DNA of 64,000 bases from Acidobacteriaceae bacterium. GTDB taxonomy: Bacteria; Acidobacteriota; Terriglobia; Terriglobales; Acidobacteriaceae. Positions 54,401 to 62,833 of the stretch are shown here, in pieces. Under the pieces are notes generated by a model, which saw only the letters and a list, made by a program, of their open reading frames with translations, made no database searches and had not been told where the DNA came from. A program made the position numbers and the translations under genes. The stretch spans positions 50,113 to 114,112 of the forward strand of contig JANXYB010000078.1 of the NCBI GenBank assembly GCA_025350325.1, given 5' to 3'. Each line of letters begins with the position of its first letter. Position 1 is the first letter of the stretch.

Positions 54401-55519
54401 TTCGCTCGCGGTGAGCGTCTCCGGCGCCGATGCGCTTGTCTCAAAGCGGACAGCAGACAGTTGTGCGGGGTGGCGCGCCTTAACGAGCCTCAGGTTCGCC
54501 TCAATCAGGCCAAGTTCAACGAGAGCAGACCCCAAAGAATTAGAGACGATCTTCACGTGCGCGCGTGGGAGAGCGCCGCCTGCAACGAGGCTGGGCGCGA
54601 GAATCACCGTGGCCGGATGAGGTCCGCCAGAGGCCGCAGCGATCAGTTGATTAGCAATCGCACGTTCAGCAATTGGGCGAACGGTGGCACGCCGCTGTTC
54701 GGCGTCTGCCACTGCCGATGGCCTATCTGCCGAAGCGATTTCCAATGTGCGCTGATCTACATCTGTCACCTTTGCGACTGCCGGCTGCAAACTCGGCGTC
54801 TCACTGAGGACGAGATTTACCAACGGCTCCGAGGCAAGTTCAAGGTTCACAATTGAAATCGCAGGCTGCGTAATCTCCAGGCGCACAGCGATACCTCTGA
54901 GGCGAGCCGGCAATTGGGTCGCGGTGAGTTCAATGACCGCTCGCGAGATCGTCGGCGCAGTCAAGCTAACTGCGGCACTAGCCGTCGGTACCTCGTCATG
55001 GATCCTCTCAGGGCCAGCACCAACCGCCAGTAACGGCTCAGGCGGGCGCTTTAGCTCGATTGCGGTCTGGACCCGCGCCTCATGGCCGAGCGATACCACG
55101 ATGCCGTCCACCTGACCGGCCCCCTCGGCGCTCTCGGCCCGCAGCCTGTATTCGCCTGGGCCCAGTCCGGTAAACCGGTACATCCCACCCTTGGCCGTTC
55201 GGGTCGCCGCCTCAACACCGGTGACCGCATTGCGCACCGTCACAGTGACATTTTCGAGAGGCTTGGAATACGTGTCCGTGAGTTTTCCAGACAACGAGCC
55301 GACACCCTTTAATTGCGCAAGCCCCGTCCCAGCATTGCCGATCAGCATCAGCAGCGCGACTATCGTAAGCGCCTTTGTCCAGAATCGCGCTGCCATTGCA
55401 ACCAGCCTGCGGGTGGTCTTCGAGAGCAATAATTCACCACATGAGTCGCCCGTGGCTGACCCAAAACCGGCGATGGCTTTGCTGAAGACGAAAGCGGGAA
55501 GGTTCCCGTTTTGCGCCAT
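51449..55519 (-). CDS. very large TonB-dependent receptor with an extra N-terminal region
   Basis: A 1356-residue Oar-like receptor. AGGGGA 6 nt before ATG 55519 supports this start, yet the signal sequence (FWTKALTIVALLMLIGNAGT) begins only at about residue 45; ATG 55396 would give a conventional signal peptide with a weaker ribosome site. A carboxypeptidase-regulatory-like domain (about 72-155) is followed by some 190 residues of Ala/Val/Leu-rich sequence not usual in the family, then the plug (ALPVSGRNWQTFVLD) and the barrel, ending in RFRF. It converges with comEC. Confidence 0.88.
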   Translation of the reverse strand: MAQNGNLPAFVFSKAIAGFGSATGDSCGELLLSKTTRRLVAMAARFWTKALTIVALLMLIGNAGTGLAQLKGVGSLSGKLTDTYSKPLENVTVTVRNAVTGVEAATRTAKGGMYRFTGLGPGEYRLRAESAEGAGQVDGIVVSLGHEARVQTAIELKRPPEPLLAVGAGPERIHDEVPTASAAVSLTAPTISRAVIELTATQLPARLRGIAVRLEITQPAISIVNLELASEPLVNLVLSETPSLQPAVAKVTDVDQRTLEIASADRPSAVADAEQRRATVRPIAERAIANQLIAAASGGPHPATVILAPSLVAGGALPRAHVKIVSNSLGSALVELGLIEANLRLVKARHPAQLSAVRFETSASAPETLTASELQALPVSGRNWQTFVLDTPPGAVLADADEGRGSGRVDQATTVDGSSIGLAFGGTGVGRGAGRAASLIGPAASESGIREVRSQGIVGGSSAIRATLSHTDISTQHGADVLHGQVFIFEKQNVWGAKNPFTQWVKESAPATPDTTPTFVGQPYSPSNREATLGAGIGGALRRDKLFWFASLDSDERDHPGVSSVKHPESFFAQPSNDQMQVLSARLGLSSVDPVSEGIGAYSKMLETLSGLLGPATRTSSQWSGFARIDWTAAERHRFTLEGTGARLDAPGGGLTAASENYGTHSFGSSRAREEWVLGRWEAFLTSNLLAVTQASFGRQITNADAASPSTYEQTLNVNGWGQLPQIVVDSRYGFSIGNPARFGTGSYPDERLFKGQEQLSWVHSALLLNAGIEINHNTDATSRLLNQTGTYHYSSVENFVSDALAFESFGFNGQLNPMQQHNCDETGRVWRDSTQVLHGLGYLPCYSYYTQTMGPSNWWLNTNDWAAYGTSQWQPKKRLVLSLAMRWDREQLPRSIAALNNPKLPLTQQLPSLGNNWGPRASFAWGSGESHWPLLRVGYGMYFGRTPNMLVETALTQTGSFKGDLRFFMRPTDNLRGGGAPPFPYVLAGEPSSVVKPGVVEFAPGFRNGEIHQAEAAVEETLPGHVRLIASTAVSLGRRLPVTVDANIDPTLNPQTITYAIVDGNRSGPINTSKITVPFYASWPSPSSPTGYGGRLNPDYQQVTEISSRANSTYEAATVHLSRSARGLAFHVKYTYAHAMDWNPNESAQASGGSMLDPGNFAQEYGTSNLDIRHSLSGAMILAPQWKLANPLGRLSNGWMISGIGRFHSGLPYSMRAGGSLAKEFGGDGAPIVALGSGMNGYGGDNRVYGVGRNTYRYPATWKADLRLSKKFNLGHMRQLELLAESFNFFNHQNVTAIETTGYSIESGSVHGGLPTLNFMTGLKKGKTEFGQPLSINAVDSYRERQFQFGTRFRF

Positions 55520-55734
55520 TCATTTCCCCTGCGGTGTAGTTGCAATCGATTTTAGCGCTTATTCAGGAAAGATCAGGTGATATTTAGCACATCTGACAAG
55601 GGGTTGCGCAGCTCCGGTCGCGATTGCCTCGATGCGTCCAGCCCGGTTCGATAGACTGAGAAGACGGCTTGTCGGATTCGATCCGGCCCGTACGGCATTT
55701 TGCACCTGCCCATCCCTCCTGATCTGGTTATGTC

Positions 55735-56754
55735 ATGTTTATCGATGAAGCAAGAATTCGCGTAAAAGCCGGCGATGGCGGCAATGGCTGTATGGCCTTT
55801 CGGCGCGAGAAGTTTGTTCCCCGGGGCGGCCCCTCGGGCGGCGACGGCGGGCGAGGCGGAGACGTCATCATGGTCTCGTCGCAGCGCCACAATACCCTGA
55901 TTCATTTCCGCTATAACCCTGAACATAAGGGGCAGCGCGGCCAGCACGGCATGGGCTCCAATTGCAGTGGACTCGATGGCGAGTCGACCATCCTGCAAGT
56001 GCCCGTCGGCACCGCGCTTTACGACCAGGTCACGGGCGAGTTGGTGCACGACTTCGCTGAGCCGGACGAGCGTTTGATCGTCGCCAAAGGCGGCCGGGGA
56101 GGCCGCGGCAACCAGCACTTTGCCACCAGCACCCACCAGGCGCCACGCGAACACGAACTAGGGCGAGCCGGCGAGGAACGCGCCTACCGTCTGGAACTCA
56201 AACTGCTCGCCGATGTCGGCTTGGTCGGGTATCCCAATGCTGGAAAATCTACCCTCATCGCGCGCATCTCCGCCGCCAAGCCCAAGATTGCCGACTACCC
56301 ATTTACAACGCTTGAGCCCAACCTCGGCGTCGTCACGGTCGGCGAAGAACCAAACTTGGAGTCTTTCGTTGTGGCCGACATGCCGGGCCTCATTGAGGGC
56401 GCGCACCTCGGATCGGGGCTTGGCACACAGTTTTTGCGCCACATCGAGCGTACCCGGCTGCTGGTTCACCTGGTTGACGTTTCCGACGCCTCCGGTCGGC
56501 CCGATCCCATAGAAGACTTCAAAGTGATCAACAAGGAACTTGAAAGCTTTGGCAATGGTCTGGATCAGAAGCCGATGATCGTGGCCGCCACCAAGATCGA
56601 TTCTGCCAACCCTGAAAAGCTTAAAAAGCTGGCCGCGCACGTCAAGCGCCGCAAGCTGGAATTCCACGCCATCTCCGCCGTTACGGGTCAAGGAATCGAC
56701 GAATTGAAATGGGCCCTGGCCAAGCGTTTGCGTCGCTTTGAGCAGGAAGATTAG
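55735..56754 (+). CDS. obgE: GTPase Obg/CgtA
   Basis: A 339-residue ribosome-associated GTPase. The glycine-rich Obg domain ([33 protein letters not shown]) is followed by the G domain with [11 protein letters not shown] at about residue 165, [27 protein letters not shown] and SAVTGQG. The variable C-terminal OCT domain is missing, as in many phyla. It works in 50S assembly and stress control. Confidence 0.97.
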   Translation: MFIDEARIRVKAGDGGNGCMAFRREKFVPRGGPSGGDGGRGGDVIMVSSQRHNTLIHFRYNPEHKGQRGQHGMGSNCSGLDGESTILQVPVGTALYDQVTGELVHDFAEPDERLIVAKGGRGGRGNQHFATSTHQAPREHELGRAGEERAYRLELKLLADVGLVGYPNAGKSTLIARISAAKPKIADYPFTTLEPNLGVVTVGEEPNLESFVVADMPGLIEGAHLGSGLGTQFLRHIERTRLLVHLVDVSDASGRPDPIEDFKVINKELESFGNGLDQKPMIVAATKIDSANPEKLKKLAAHVKRRKLEFHAISAVTGQGIDELKWALAKRLRRFEQED

Positions 56755-57191
56755 CTCAATCGCGAACTGTCGTTCCAATAGCAGTGTTGGAATTGGTGTA
56801 AATCCAAAGCACCCCTCAAGTGGCTTCAATCAATAAAAGCGCGCAATGGCAGATGTTAAATCGGTAAGAATATCTTGCGATTTTGACAGCTTCTCACCGG
56901 CTCAAGACGTCACACTTTCCTCATACTCCATGGGGTCGACGCCGCCTTCCGGTTGCCCGCCGAGTTAGCGTAGTGCGTCCGAGGCCATCAATCGACGATG
57001 CGCGTTGAATGCCCGCATATGGGCGGGCGACACCGCCGTATGTGAAAGTCTCCGCATCGCAATGTTACAGATTATTCATCGCATCGTTAACAAACCTTTA
57101 AGAAAGGCTCCTAACCTACGAGGCAGAGTAGTTCGGCCAATGGGTTTCAATTTTGTTTGGTTGCCGGCGCAACGCCGGGATTAGGAGAGCC
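56755..57191. other. 437-base region between obgE and a TonB receptor
   Basis: No gene seen. It contains the dispersed repeat copy at 56780-56842, a short inverted repeat TTCCAA/TTGGAA at 56773-56792, and an AT-rich part at about 57060-57110 likely to hold the receptor promoter. Confidence 0.45.
56780..56842 (+). repeat. second copy of a dispersed 60-base element
   Basis: It aligns with 31272-31334 over about 63 bases at roughly three quarters identity with two small indels. Shared blocks are AGCAGT, GGAATTGGTGTA, AAGCAC, GTGGCT and ATCAAT. Both copies lie downstream of one gene and upstream of another for an exported protein, in the same orientation. Confidence 0.6.
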
Positions 57192-59993
57192 ATGCGTAAA
57201 TACCTGCTTTCGATTTCAATTTTTCTTCTCGGTTTAACGGCTTCGGTTGCAGGCGTTGGCCAAGCGGGCAAGGGCATCATGGGCGGCACAGTTAGGGATT
57301 CCGCAGGCGCTGTTCTGCAGGGTGCCAAGGTTGAAATGCATCCCCAACTCAGGCGGGTGACGACCAGCGGCCAAGGAGACTTCAACATCACCGACGTGGT
57401 TCCGGGTACATACTCCGTGACCATCTCTTACGTCGGTTTCGCTCCTTTCAATAGCACCGTGACGGTTGTCGCCGGCCAGACCGCTCGTGTTGACGCCGTC
57501 CTCAAAGTTGAAAGTGCAAGCGACGAGGTCATCGTAAGTGCCGATCGCCCATTTGGCGAGGCTGAAGCAATCAACCGCACGCTTGCGGCTGAGAATATAC
57601 TGCAGGTCCTGCCTGCCGAAGTGATTGTTTCCTTACCCAACGCCAACATCGCTGATGCGCTTGGCCGTATGGCCTCGGTCACCATTGAACGAGACGAGGG
57701 CGAAGGAAAGTACGTGCAGATTCGCGGCACCGAACCTCGCTTGAGCAATACTATGGTGGACGGTGTGACCATCCCGTCTCCTGAATCCGGGGTACGTCAG
57801 ATCAAGCTCGACACCATCGCATCCGATCTTGTCGATTCGGTTGAGATTAACAAGACCCTGCAGGCCAACATCGACGCCGACGGCATCGGCGGCTCAGTCA
57901 ACCTGGTCACCAAGACTGCGGCGGATCAACCGACGCTGATCCTATACGGTGTGGGCGGATATACGCCCATTGACAATGGCCGCCAGGCAGACCAAATGGG
58001 CGGCACGATCGGACAGCGGTTCGGGGCCAACAAGAAGCTGGGCGTCTTGATCGGCGGCAGCTACGACTACAACGGTCGCGGCATCGACGACATGGAGCCC
58101 ACTCCGACCGCGGGCAGCGCCACCCCCCATTACGACTCTCAGGATCTTAGAAATTACGTGTACGACCGCACGCGTTGGGGCGCGACCGGCAGCATCGATT
58201 ACAACTTGGGACAAGGTTCGAGCGTTTCTCTTCGCGGTCTCTACAGCAACTTTCGCAATTGGGGCGACGATCAGATACACACCCTGGTTGACGGCGGCCT
58301 TCCTCGAACGGGACAGTCTCGCCGCCGTCCTAATATGGTGATCGCGAGCCTGGCCCTCGAAGGCAAGCACATGTTCAGCTCCTCATGGCTCACCTGGACC
58401 GTTGCCGTTTCGCGTGCTCGCTCAAAGGGCGGCTATGGGGGTGCAAACTATGCGTGGACAGGTGATCCCAACATCAACTGCGTAAACAACCAATCCCTCG
58501 CAACGAGCGTATATCGGCCAGGCTGGAGCGGCTGCTTCGGCACCGGGGCCGACAATGTGACCGACCGCAACAACTACGGCTTGACCGGGCTCCACCTACC
58601 TACATTCGGTCAGAGCGTACAACTCAATCTGCAAGGCGCGGCCTCCTTTGGCAAGCAATACCATCTCGGCACGCGCTACGGCACGTTTGAATTCGGCGGC
58701 AAGATTCGCAACGCACACAAATTCGACAACACCTACAGCAAATTCTGGACCACGCCGACCGACACAAATGGAGATCCGATTCCGATACCCGATGCGGCGC
58801 ATCCAGAGTGGAACAGTAATTTCACTAACCCTAACTACTACGACAAGACCTATCCCGCAGGCACTTATACCGACTGGGCCAAGGTGTACGAGTGGGTTTT
58901 AAAAAATCAGGGTCAACTTACGCTGAATACAGACTCGAGGCCCAACTCCAACAACTACGACCTTATTGAGCGCATCCCCGCCGGGTATCTGATGAATACG
59001 ATCGAACTGGCAAGTCGCGTTCGTTTAGTGACCGGAGTTCGATTTGAAGCAACGCATGTTGACACCCTCAGCTTCGACTCGACGCTGAACACAGAGTCCT
59101 ACCACGCCGGGGGAGACTATGTGAACGTGTTGCCCAGCGCTTCGCTCCGGTTCGCGCTCGACAAAAACTCCGACCTGCGCCTGGTTTATGGGCGCGGTCT
59201 CTCGCGGCCTAACCCGCAGGATCTATCCGCGGCCGTCAGCCAGCCGACTCTGAACCAGACACCGATTACGATCAGCCTCGGCAACCCAAACCTCAAGGCT
59301 GAGATGGCCAACAATTACGACTTACTTTATGAACGCACTTTCAGTCACACAGGCCTGTTGCAGGCGGGCTACTTTTACAAAGACCTCACCAACCCCATCG
59401 CCTTTGAGCAGTTTTATTCCACCCAGACATTTCCTCACGTCCCAGCCGGCACAAAGGTGCTTGTAAGCCAACCTGTGAATGCCGGCAGCGCCTATGTGCA
59501 AGGGTTCGAGATTGGGTTTCAGCAGCGGATGTCCTACTTGCCCGGTCCATTGGGCGGGATGGGCCTGTCGGCGAATTACAGTCGCACGGCGTCAAAGGCG
59601 CGCGATCTTCCTGGCCGTTCAGATCAGCCCGCGCTGCTGCGCGACGCGCCGAATGCCTGGAACATCAGTCCCACCTTCGATGCCAGACGCTTCTCGATGC
59701 GCGTTGGAATGAGCTATGACGACGCCATGATTTATGCGTACCAATGGCAAGATGGTGCAGATGCGGTTGGCCTCAACGGACCACTAGGCGATAACTATTT
59801 GTACGGACATTATCAGTTCGACACGCAAGCCAGTTACTCGCTACCTTTCGGCTTGCAGGTCTATGCATATGGACTGAACCTGAACAATGAAGTCTTCGGC
59901 TTCTATAACGGCAGCCCTAAGTATGTTGTTCAACGCGAGTACTACCATCCGACATACGCCGGCGGAGTTCGCTGGACTTCCCATCGCGAATAA
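57192..59993 (+). CDS. TonB-dependent receptor with carboxypeptidase-regulatory-like domain
   Basis: A 933-residue outer-membrane receptor. TAGGAGAGCC before ATG 57192 decides the start. A signal peptide ends near SVAGVGQA. A regulatory-like beta domain follows (IMGGTVRDSAGAVLQGAKVE), then a complete plug (VSLPNANIADALGRMASVTIERDEG in part, VQIRGTEPRLSNTMVDGV and SVNLVTKT) of the kind found in Caulobacter-like sugar receptors, and a 22-strand-type barrel. The protein ends SHRE rather than in an aromatic residue, which is unusual for barrel assembly. Confidence 0.93.
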   Translation: MRKYLLSISIFLLGLTASVAGVGQAGKGIMGGTVRDSAGAVLQGAKVEMHPQLRRVTTSGQGDFNITDVVPGTYSVTISYVGFAPFNSTVTVVAGQTARVDAVLKVESASDEVIVSADRPFGEAEAINRTLAAENILQVLPAEVIVSLPNANIADALGRMASVTIERDEGEGKYVQIRGTEPRLSNTMVDGVTIPSPESGVRQIKLDTIASDLVDSVEINKTLQANIDADGIGGSVNLVTKTAADQPTLILYGVGGYTPIDNGRQADQMGGTIGQRFGANKKLGVLIGGSYDYNGRGIDDMEPTPTAGSATPHYDSQDLRNYVYDRTRWGATGSIDYNLGQGSSVSLRGLYSNFRNWGDDQIHTLVDGGLPRTGQSRRRPNMVIASLALEGKHMFSSSWLTWTVAVSRARSKGGYGGANYAWTGDPNINCVNNQSLATSVYRPGWSGCFGTGADNVTDRNNYGLTGLHLPTFGQSVQLNLQGAASFGKQYHLGTRYGTFEFGGKIRNAHKFDNTYSKFWTTPTDTNGDPIPIPDAAHPEWNSNFTNPNYYDKTYPAGTYTDWAKVYEWVLKNQGQLTLNTDSRPNSNNYDLIERIPAGYLMNTIELASRVRLVTGVRFEATHVDTLSFDSTLNTESYHAGGDYVNVLPSASLRFALDKNSDLRLVYGRGLSRPNPQDLSAAVSQPTLNQTPITISLGNPNLKAEMANNYDLLYERTFSHTGLLQAGYFYKDLTNPIAFEQFYSTQTFPHVPAGTKVLVSQPVNAGSAYVQGFEIGFQQRMSYLPGPLGGMGLSANYSRTASKARDLPGRSDQPALLRDAPNAWNISPTFDARRFSMRVGMSYDDAMIYAYQWQDGADAVGLNGPLGDNYLYGHYQFDTQASYSLPFGLQVYAYGLNLNNEVFGFYNGSPKYVVQREYYHPTYAGGVRWTSHRE

Positions 59994-60016
59994 CAGTCAT
60001 GGCAACCTTGCCTGGC

Positions 60017-60595
60017 CTAAGTGACGGATAGAGGTGGTCCCAGAAGCTCCATGCCGTAGGCGTGCAACGTCTTGGCGTCCTTCACAACGGAGCGCCCGCC
60101 CGCTTTGTCCTGGGAGTCAAAGAATTCCTCCATCTTTCCAGCGGGTGCGTAGGTGATTAAAAAGCGGCCAGTAGTTTCTCCTACGAAGGCGAAGGCATGG
60201 GAAACCTCGCGAGGACCGAGGATCGAGTCGCCTGCCTTGAGGCGGTGAATCTGGGTTCCCACCTCCACGATGTACTCGCCTTCGATGACGTAAAACCATT
60301 CGTCCTGGTTGTGGTGGAGATGGCGTGGAGGGCCGCCCTTTGCGGTGTGATGATGTTCCATAGCGAAAAAATCGCCTCGACAATCTTTTGAGGAGACTTT
60401 GAAGGTTGAGGTACCGTTCGGAATGACTCGCTTGAAGGCATACCGATCTTCGCCCGCGCCAACCGTAGTGGCGACTGGAGCATCCGGGCCGTGGGTTGAA
60501 GTCGGAGACTGTGTAGAAGTCGTCGCGGCAAAAAGACTTGAAGGAAGTGCGGCGGCGACCAGTTGAAGAAAGGAACGCCGTTTGAGTAAGGTCAT
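60017..60595 (-). CDS. exported cupin-domain protein
   Basis: A 192-residue protein with a signal peptide that may be Tat-type (LLKRRSFLQLVAAALPSSLFA; RRSFL) and one cupin_2 barrel. Metal ligands are likely the His of GGPPRHLHHNQDEWFYVIEG and the later His in PREVSHAFAF. A strong AGGAGAG lies before ATG 60595. Many such proteins bind a metal and small organic acids or sugars; the function is open. It converges with the TonB receptor. Confidence 0.87.
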   Translation of the reverse strand: MTLLKRRSFLQLVAAALPSSLFAATTSTQSPTSTHGPDAPVATTVGAGEDRYAFKRVIPNGTSTFKVSSKDCRGDFFAMEHHHTAKGGPPRHLHHNQDEWFYVIEGEYIVEVGTQIHRLKAGDSILGPREVSHAFAFVGETTGRFLITYAPAGKMEEFFDSQDKAGGRSVVKDAKTLHAYGMELLGPPLSVT

Positions 60596-60729
60596 AGTCT
60601 CTCCTCTGTTGCGCTGACATTGAAAGTAACGGGTTGGAGACGTTGGTCGGTGACGATTCGTTTCTTCTTCGCTGCTAGCAATGTGTCTCGCAAATGTTTT
60701 CGAGATGTCGCTTCATGCCTCATTTGACA

Positions 60730-61216
60730 TCAAGCGCCGACGCGCTCATCAGGACTCAGATATTTATACGTTGCTTCTGTGAAATCATGCCAGACTTCCG
60801 GTGACGGGGCACATAGGGTATTTCGAGAGTAGCTTTTACCGTTCTGAAAAGGCTCCATGAGAAGAGCTAGGTCGTTATTAAGTGGTCGTTCTCTGATTGA
60901 GGAATAAACAGGAGTGGGCCTTGAGCTATGTACAAAAAATTGTTCAAGGTCACCTTGCGCTCGCGCCACAGCTAGATTCCAGAATCGCTCCAACAAAAAT
61001 ACTAAATTCTTGAAATCCATTTCGTGACGGAATCCGTTCCCACATCAGCCCGTTGTATGCAACTGGGCTGAAGCGCAACAACGCCGAAAATTCCAGCTGT
61101 TCGACTTGCGATTGGTGCACGTACTTTTCACAGGCCACAAGTGTCCATCGGACGAAGCACTCTCGGAAGCCATCCCCTGGGATGATCTTTAGCTCAAATG
61201 CAGTATGCAGACGCAA
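60730..61216 (-). pseudogene. possible frameshifted ORF of unknown function
   Basis: Two minus-strand frames overlap: one from TTG 61216 to 60950 (88 codons) and one from ATG 61020 to 60730 (96 codons). Read in order they could be halves of a single protein of about 160 residues broken by one frameshift near 60990-61020. Neither half has a motif I recognise, and both lack a good ribosome site, so the whole stretch may equally be noncoding. The rest of 60596-61404 shows only a 7-bp hairpin, CTGACTG/CAGTCAG, at about 61341-61363. Confidence 0.35.
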
Positions 61217-61404
61217 GAGTCATTTTGAGGACGACAAGATGCATTCGATGCTGCGGCAGATTGCAAGTCATTCTCAAGCGATACGTTCAAACCTGCGTTT
61301 GCCGGTCACTCATCAGTCTTCCCCCGTTGTATGTATCCGTCTGACTGGCTTCCAAGCAGTCAGGATTAGCGACCTGAACCCTTAACCCCTGATCCGGAGG
61401 TCTT

Positions 61405-62298
61405 ATGAAAAATGAAGATGTAGTGAAGAACCAGGAATTGAATCACGAACGGACTGAATGGGTAAGCGAGCGGCGCAAGTTTTTGCGCGGCGCTGGCGTA
61501 ACTGGTGTCGGCTTGCTTAGCGCGACGATCCTTGGCAGCCGCTTGGGCTTGACCGATGAAATGCCCGGCGCAAAAGTGCTCGGACTCGACCTTCCCCATG
61601 TTTCTGCTGCGGCGCTGACCGACGTCGATATCTTAAACTTCGCGCTCAACCTGGAATACCTCGAGGCTGAGTTCTACACCATGGCAGTGATGGGCAAGAC
61701 GATTGAGCAGGTCGGGGTCCCGGTGAGTGGAACCGGGTCGTACGGGCCAACCACTGGCGGGCAGAAGATCACATTCGGAGGGCCCCTGGCAGCCCAACTG
61801 CAAATGAGCGCGCAAGGCCTGATGCTCACCGAGCAATATCACGTGCGCTATCTGCGCGCCGCGCTCGGTAGTGCCGCCGTGGCAAAGCCGGAAATCAATC
61901 TGGATGCTCTGGGAAAGATTTCCAATTACAACTTGTTCATTGCTGCAGCGCGCGCGCTCGAGCAGACCGGCGAGTCGGCGTATGCCGGCGCGGCTCCGTC
62001 CATCGCAAACAAGGCATATTTGCTGGTGGCCGCCAAGATTCTCATCGTTGAAGCCGAGCACACCGGCAACATTCGTCTCTTCTGCGATGTCTACAAGGTG
62101 CCGACCATGAAGATCGATGCGCTCGACATCCTGCCGCCGCCTTCGGGAACGCACATGTACACCAACGATTCACAAGGCCTGGCCGTTTCACGCACGCCGA
62201 GCCAGGTGCTGTCGATTGTCTACGGCAAGAGCACGCCGGGCACCAGCCGCGGCGGCTTCTTCCCCAAAGGCCTCAACGGCGCCATCAACGTTGTCTAA
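61405..62298 (+). CDS. Tat-exported ferritin-like domain protein
   Basis: A 297-residue protein. The N-terminus has a Tat motif, SERRKFLRGAG, and a hydrophobic stretch; a ferritin-like four-helix bundle follows (ILNFALNLEYLEAEFYTMAV, LMLTEQYHVRYLRAAL, ILIVEAEHTGNIRLF), with Glu/His residues suited to a metal centre. It resembles the desiccation-related Ferritin_2 family. CGGAGG 5 nt before the ATG is a perfect ribosome site. It may protect the periplasm against stress; this is inference. Confidence 0.88.
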   Translation: MKNEDVVKNQELNHERTEWVSERRKFLRGAGVTGVGLLSATILGSRLGLTDEMPGAKVLGLDLPHVSAAALTDVDILNFALNLEYLEAEFYTMAVMGKTIEQVGVPVSGTGSYGPTTGGQKITFGGPLAAQLQMSAQGLMLTEQYHVRYLRAALGSAAVAKPEINLDALGKISNYNLFIAAARALEQTGESAYAGAAPSIANKAYLLVAAKILIVEAEHTGNIRLFCDVYKVPTMKIDALDILPPPSGTHMYTNDSQGLAVSRTPSQVLSIVYGKSTPGTSRGGFFPKGLNGAINVV

Positions 62299-62327
62299 TT
62301 CCGCTAACGAGTAATAACGCCTTTTGC

Positions 62328-62368
62328 AGAATGCCTCGGAATGACTTTGCCGGGGCATTCTTTTTTTT
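62328..62368 (+). terminator. intrinsic terminator after the ferritin-like gene
   Basis: A 12-bp stem with one G-T pair (AGAATGCCTCGG/CCGGGGCATTCT), a 10-nt loop and eight T. Confidence 0.9.
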
Positions 62369-62425
62369 CGTCCTGCATTTCCATAGGCCGTCGATTGCCA
62401 TCGCCAGCCCCCTGTTGGTTTCCCA

Positions 62426-62833
62426 ATGGAACTATGTCATCCTCCTATTGGTAACCAAAAGGACTGTCCTATCGCACGACCCGGCACAAAACAGAAAAAC
62501 GATGTCCAGCAGGGAACTGTGGCCCTGATGATCCTCAAGACCATAGACGTTCTCGGGCCGATGCACGGGTATGGCATCGCCCGACGCATCGAGCAGATCA
62601 GCGGCGACCTGCTGTCGGTTAATCAGGGTACGCTTTACCCCGTCCTGCTCAGGCTAGAGCAGGAGGGCGCCATCGCATCGCAGTGGGGCTCTTCTGAAAA
62701 CAACCGCAGAGCGCGCTTTTATCGGCTGACCCGTACAGGGCACAAATTGCTCGAAGCTGAAAAACGCGATTGGGAGCAGACGGCGGCGATCATCGCGCGC
62801 TTCTTTGAAGTGAAAGCGCAGGATCTAGCATGA
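62426..62833 (+). CDS. PadR-family transcriptional regulator
   Basis: A 135-residue regulator. The winged-helix core is QQGTVALMILKTIDVLGPMHG (read in two parts), IARRIEQISGDLLSVNQGTLYPVLLRLEQEGAI in part, and RRARFYRLTRTGHKLLE. The exact start is uncertain: the first 28 residues have no family counterpart and no good ribosome site is seen. It overlaps the permease gene as ATGA, the usual pairing in acidobacteria, so it probably represses that transporter. Confidence 0.9.
   Translation: MELCHPPIGNQKDCPIARPGTKQKNDVQQGTVALMILKTIDVLGPMHGYGIARRIEQISGDLLSVNQGTLYPVLLRLEQEGAIASQWGSSENNRRARFYRLTRTGHKLLEAEKRDWEQTAAIIARFFEVKAQDLA

Noticed and set aside
55573..56154. 193-codon minus-strand ORF
   Set aside because: Mostly antisense to obgE and without recognisable features.
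62400..62465. TTGGTAACCAA near-palindrome as a PadR operator
   Set aside because: It falls within or at the start of the padR frame and does not resemble known PadR sites, so support is too thin.
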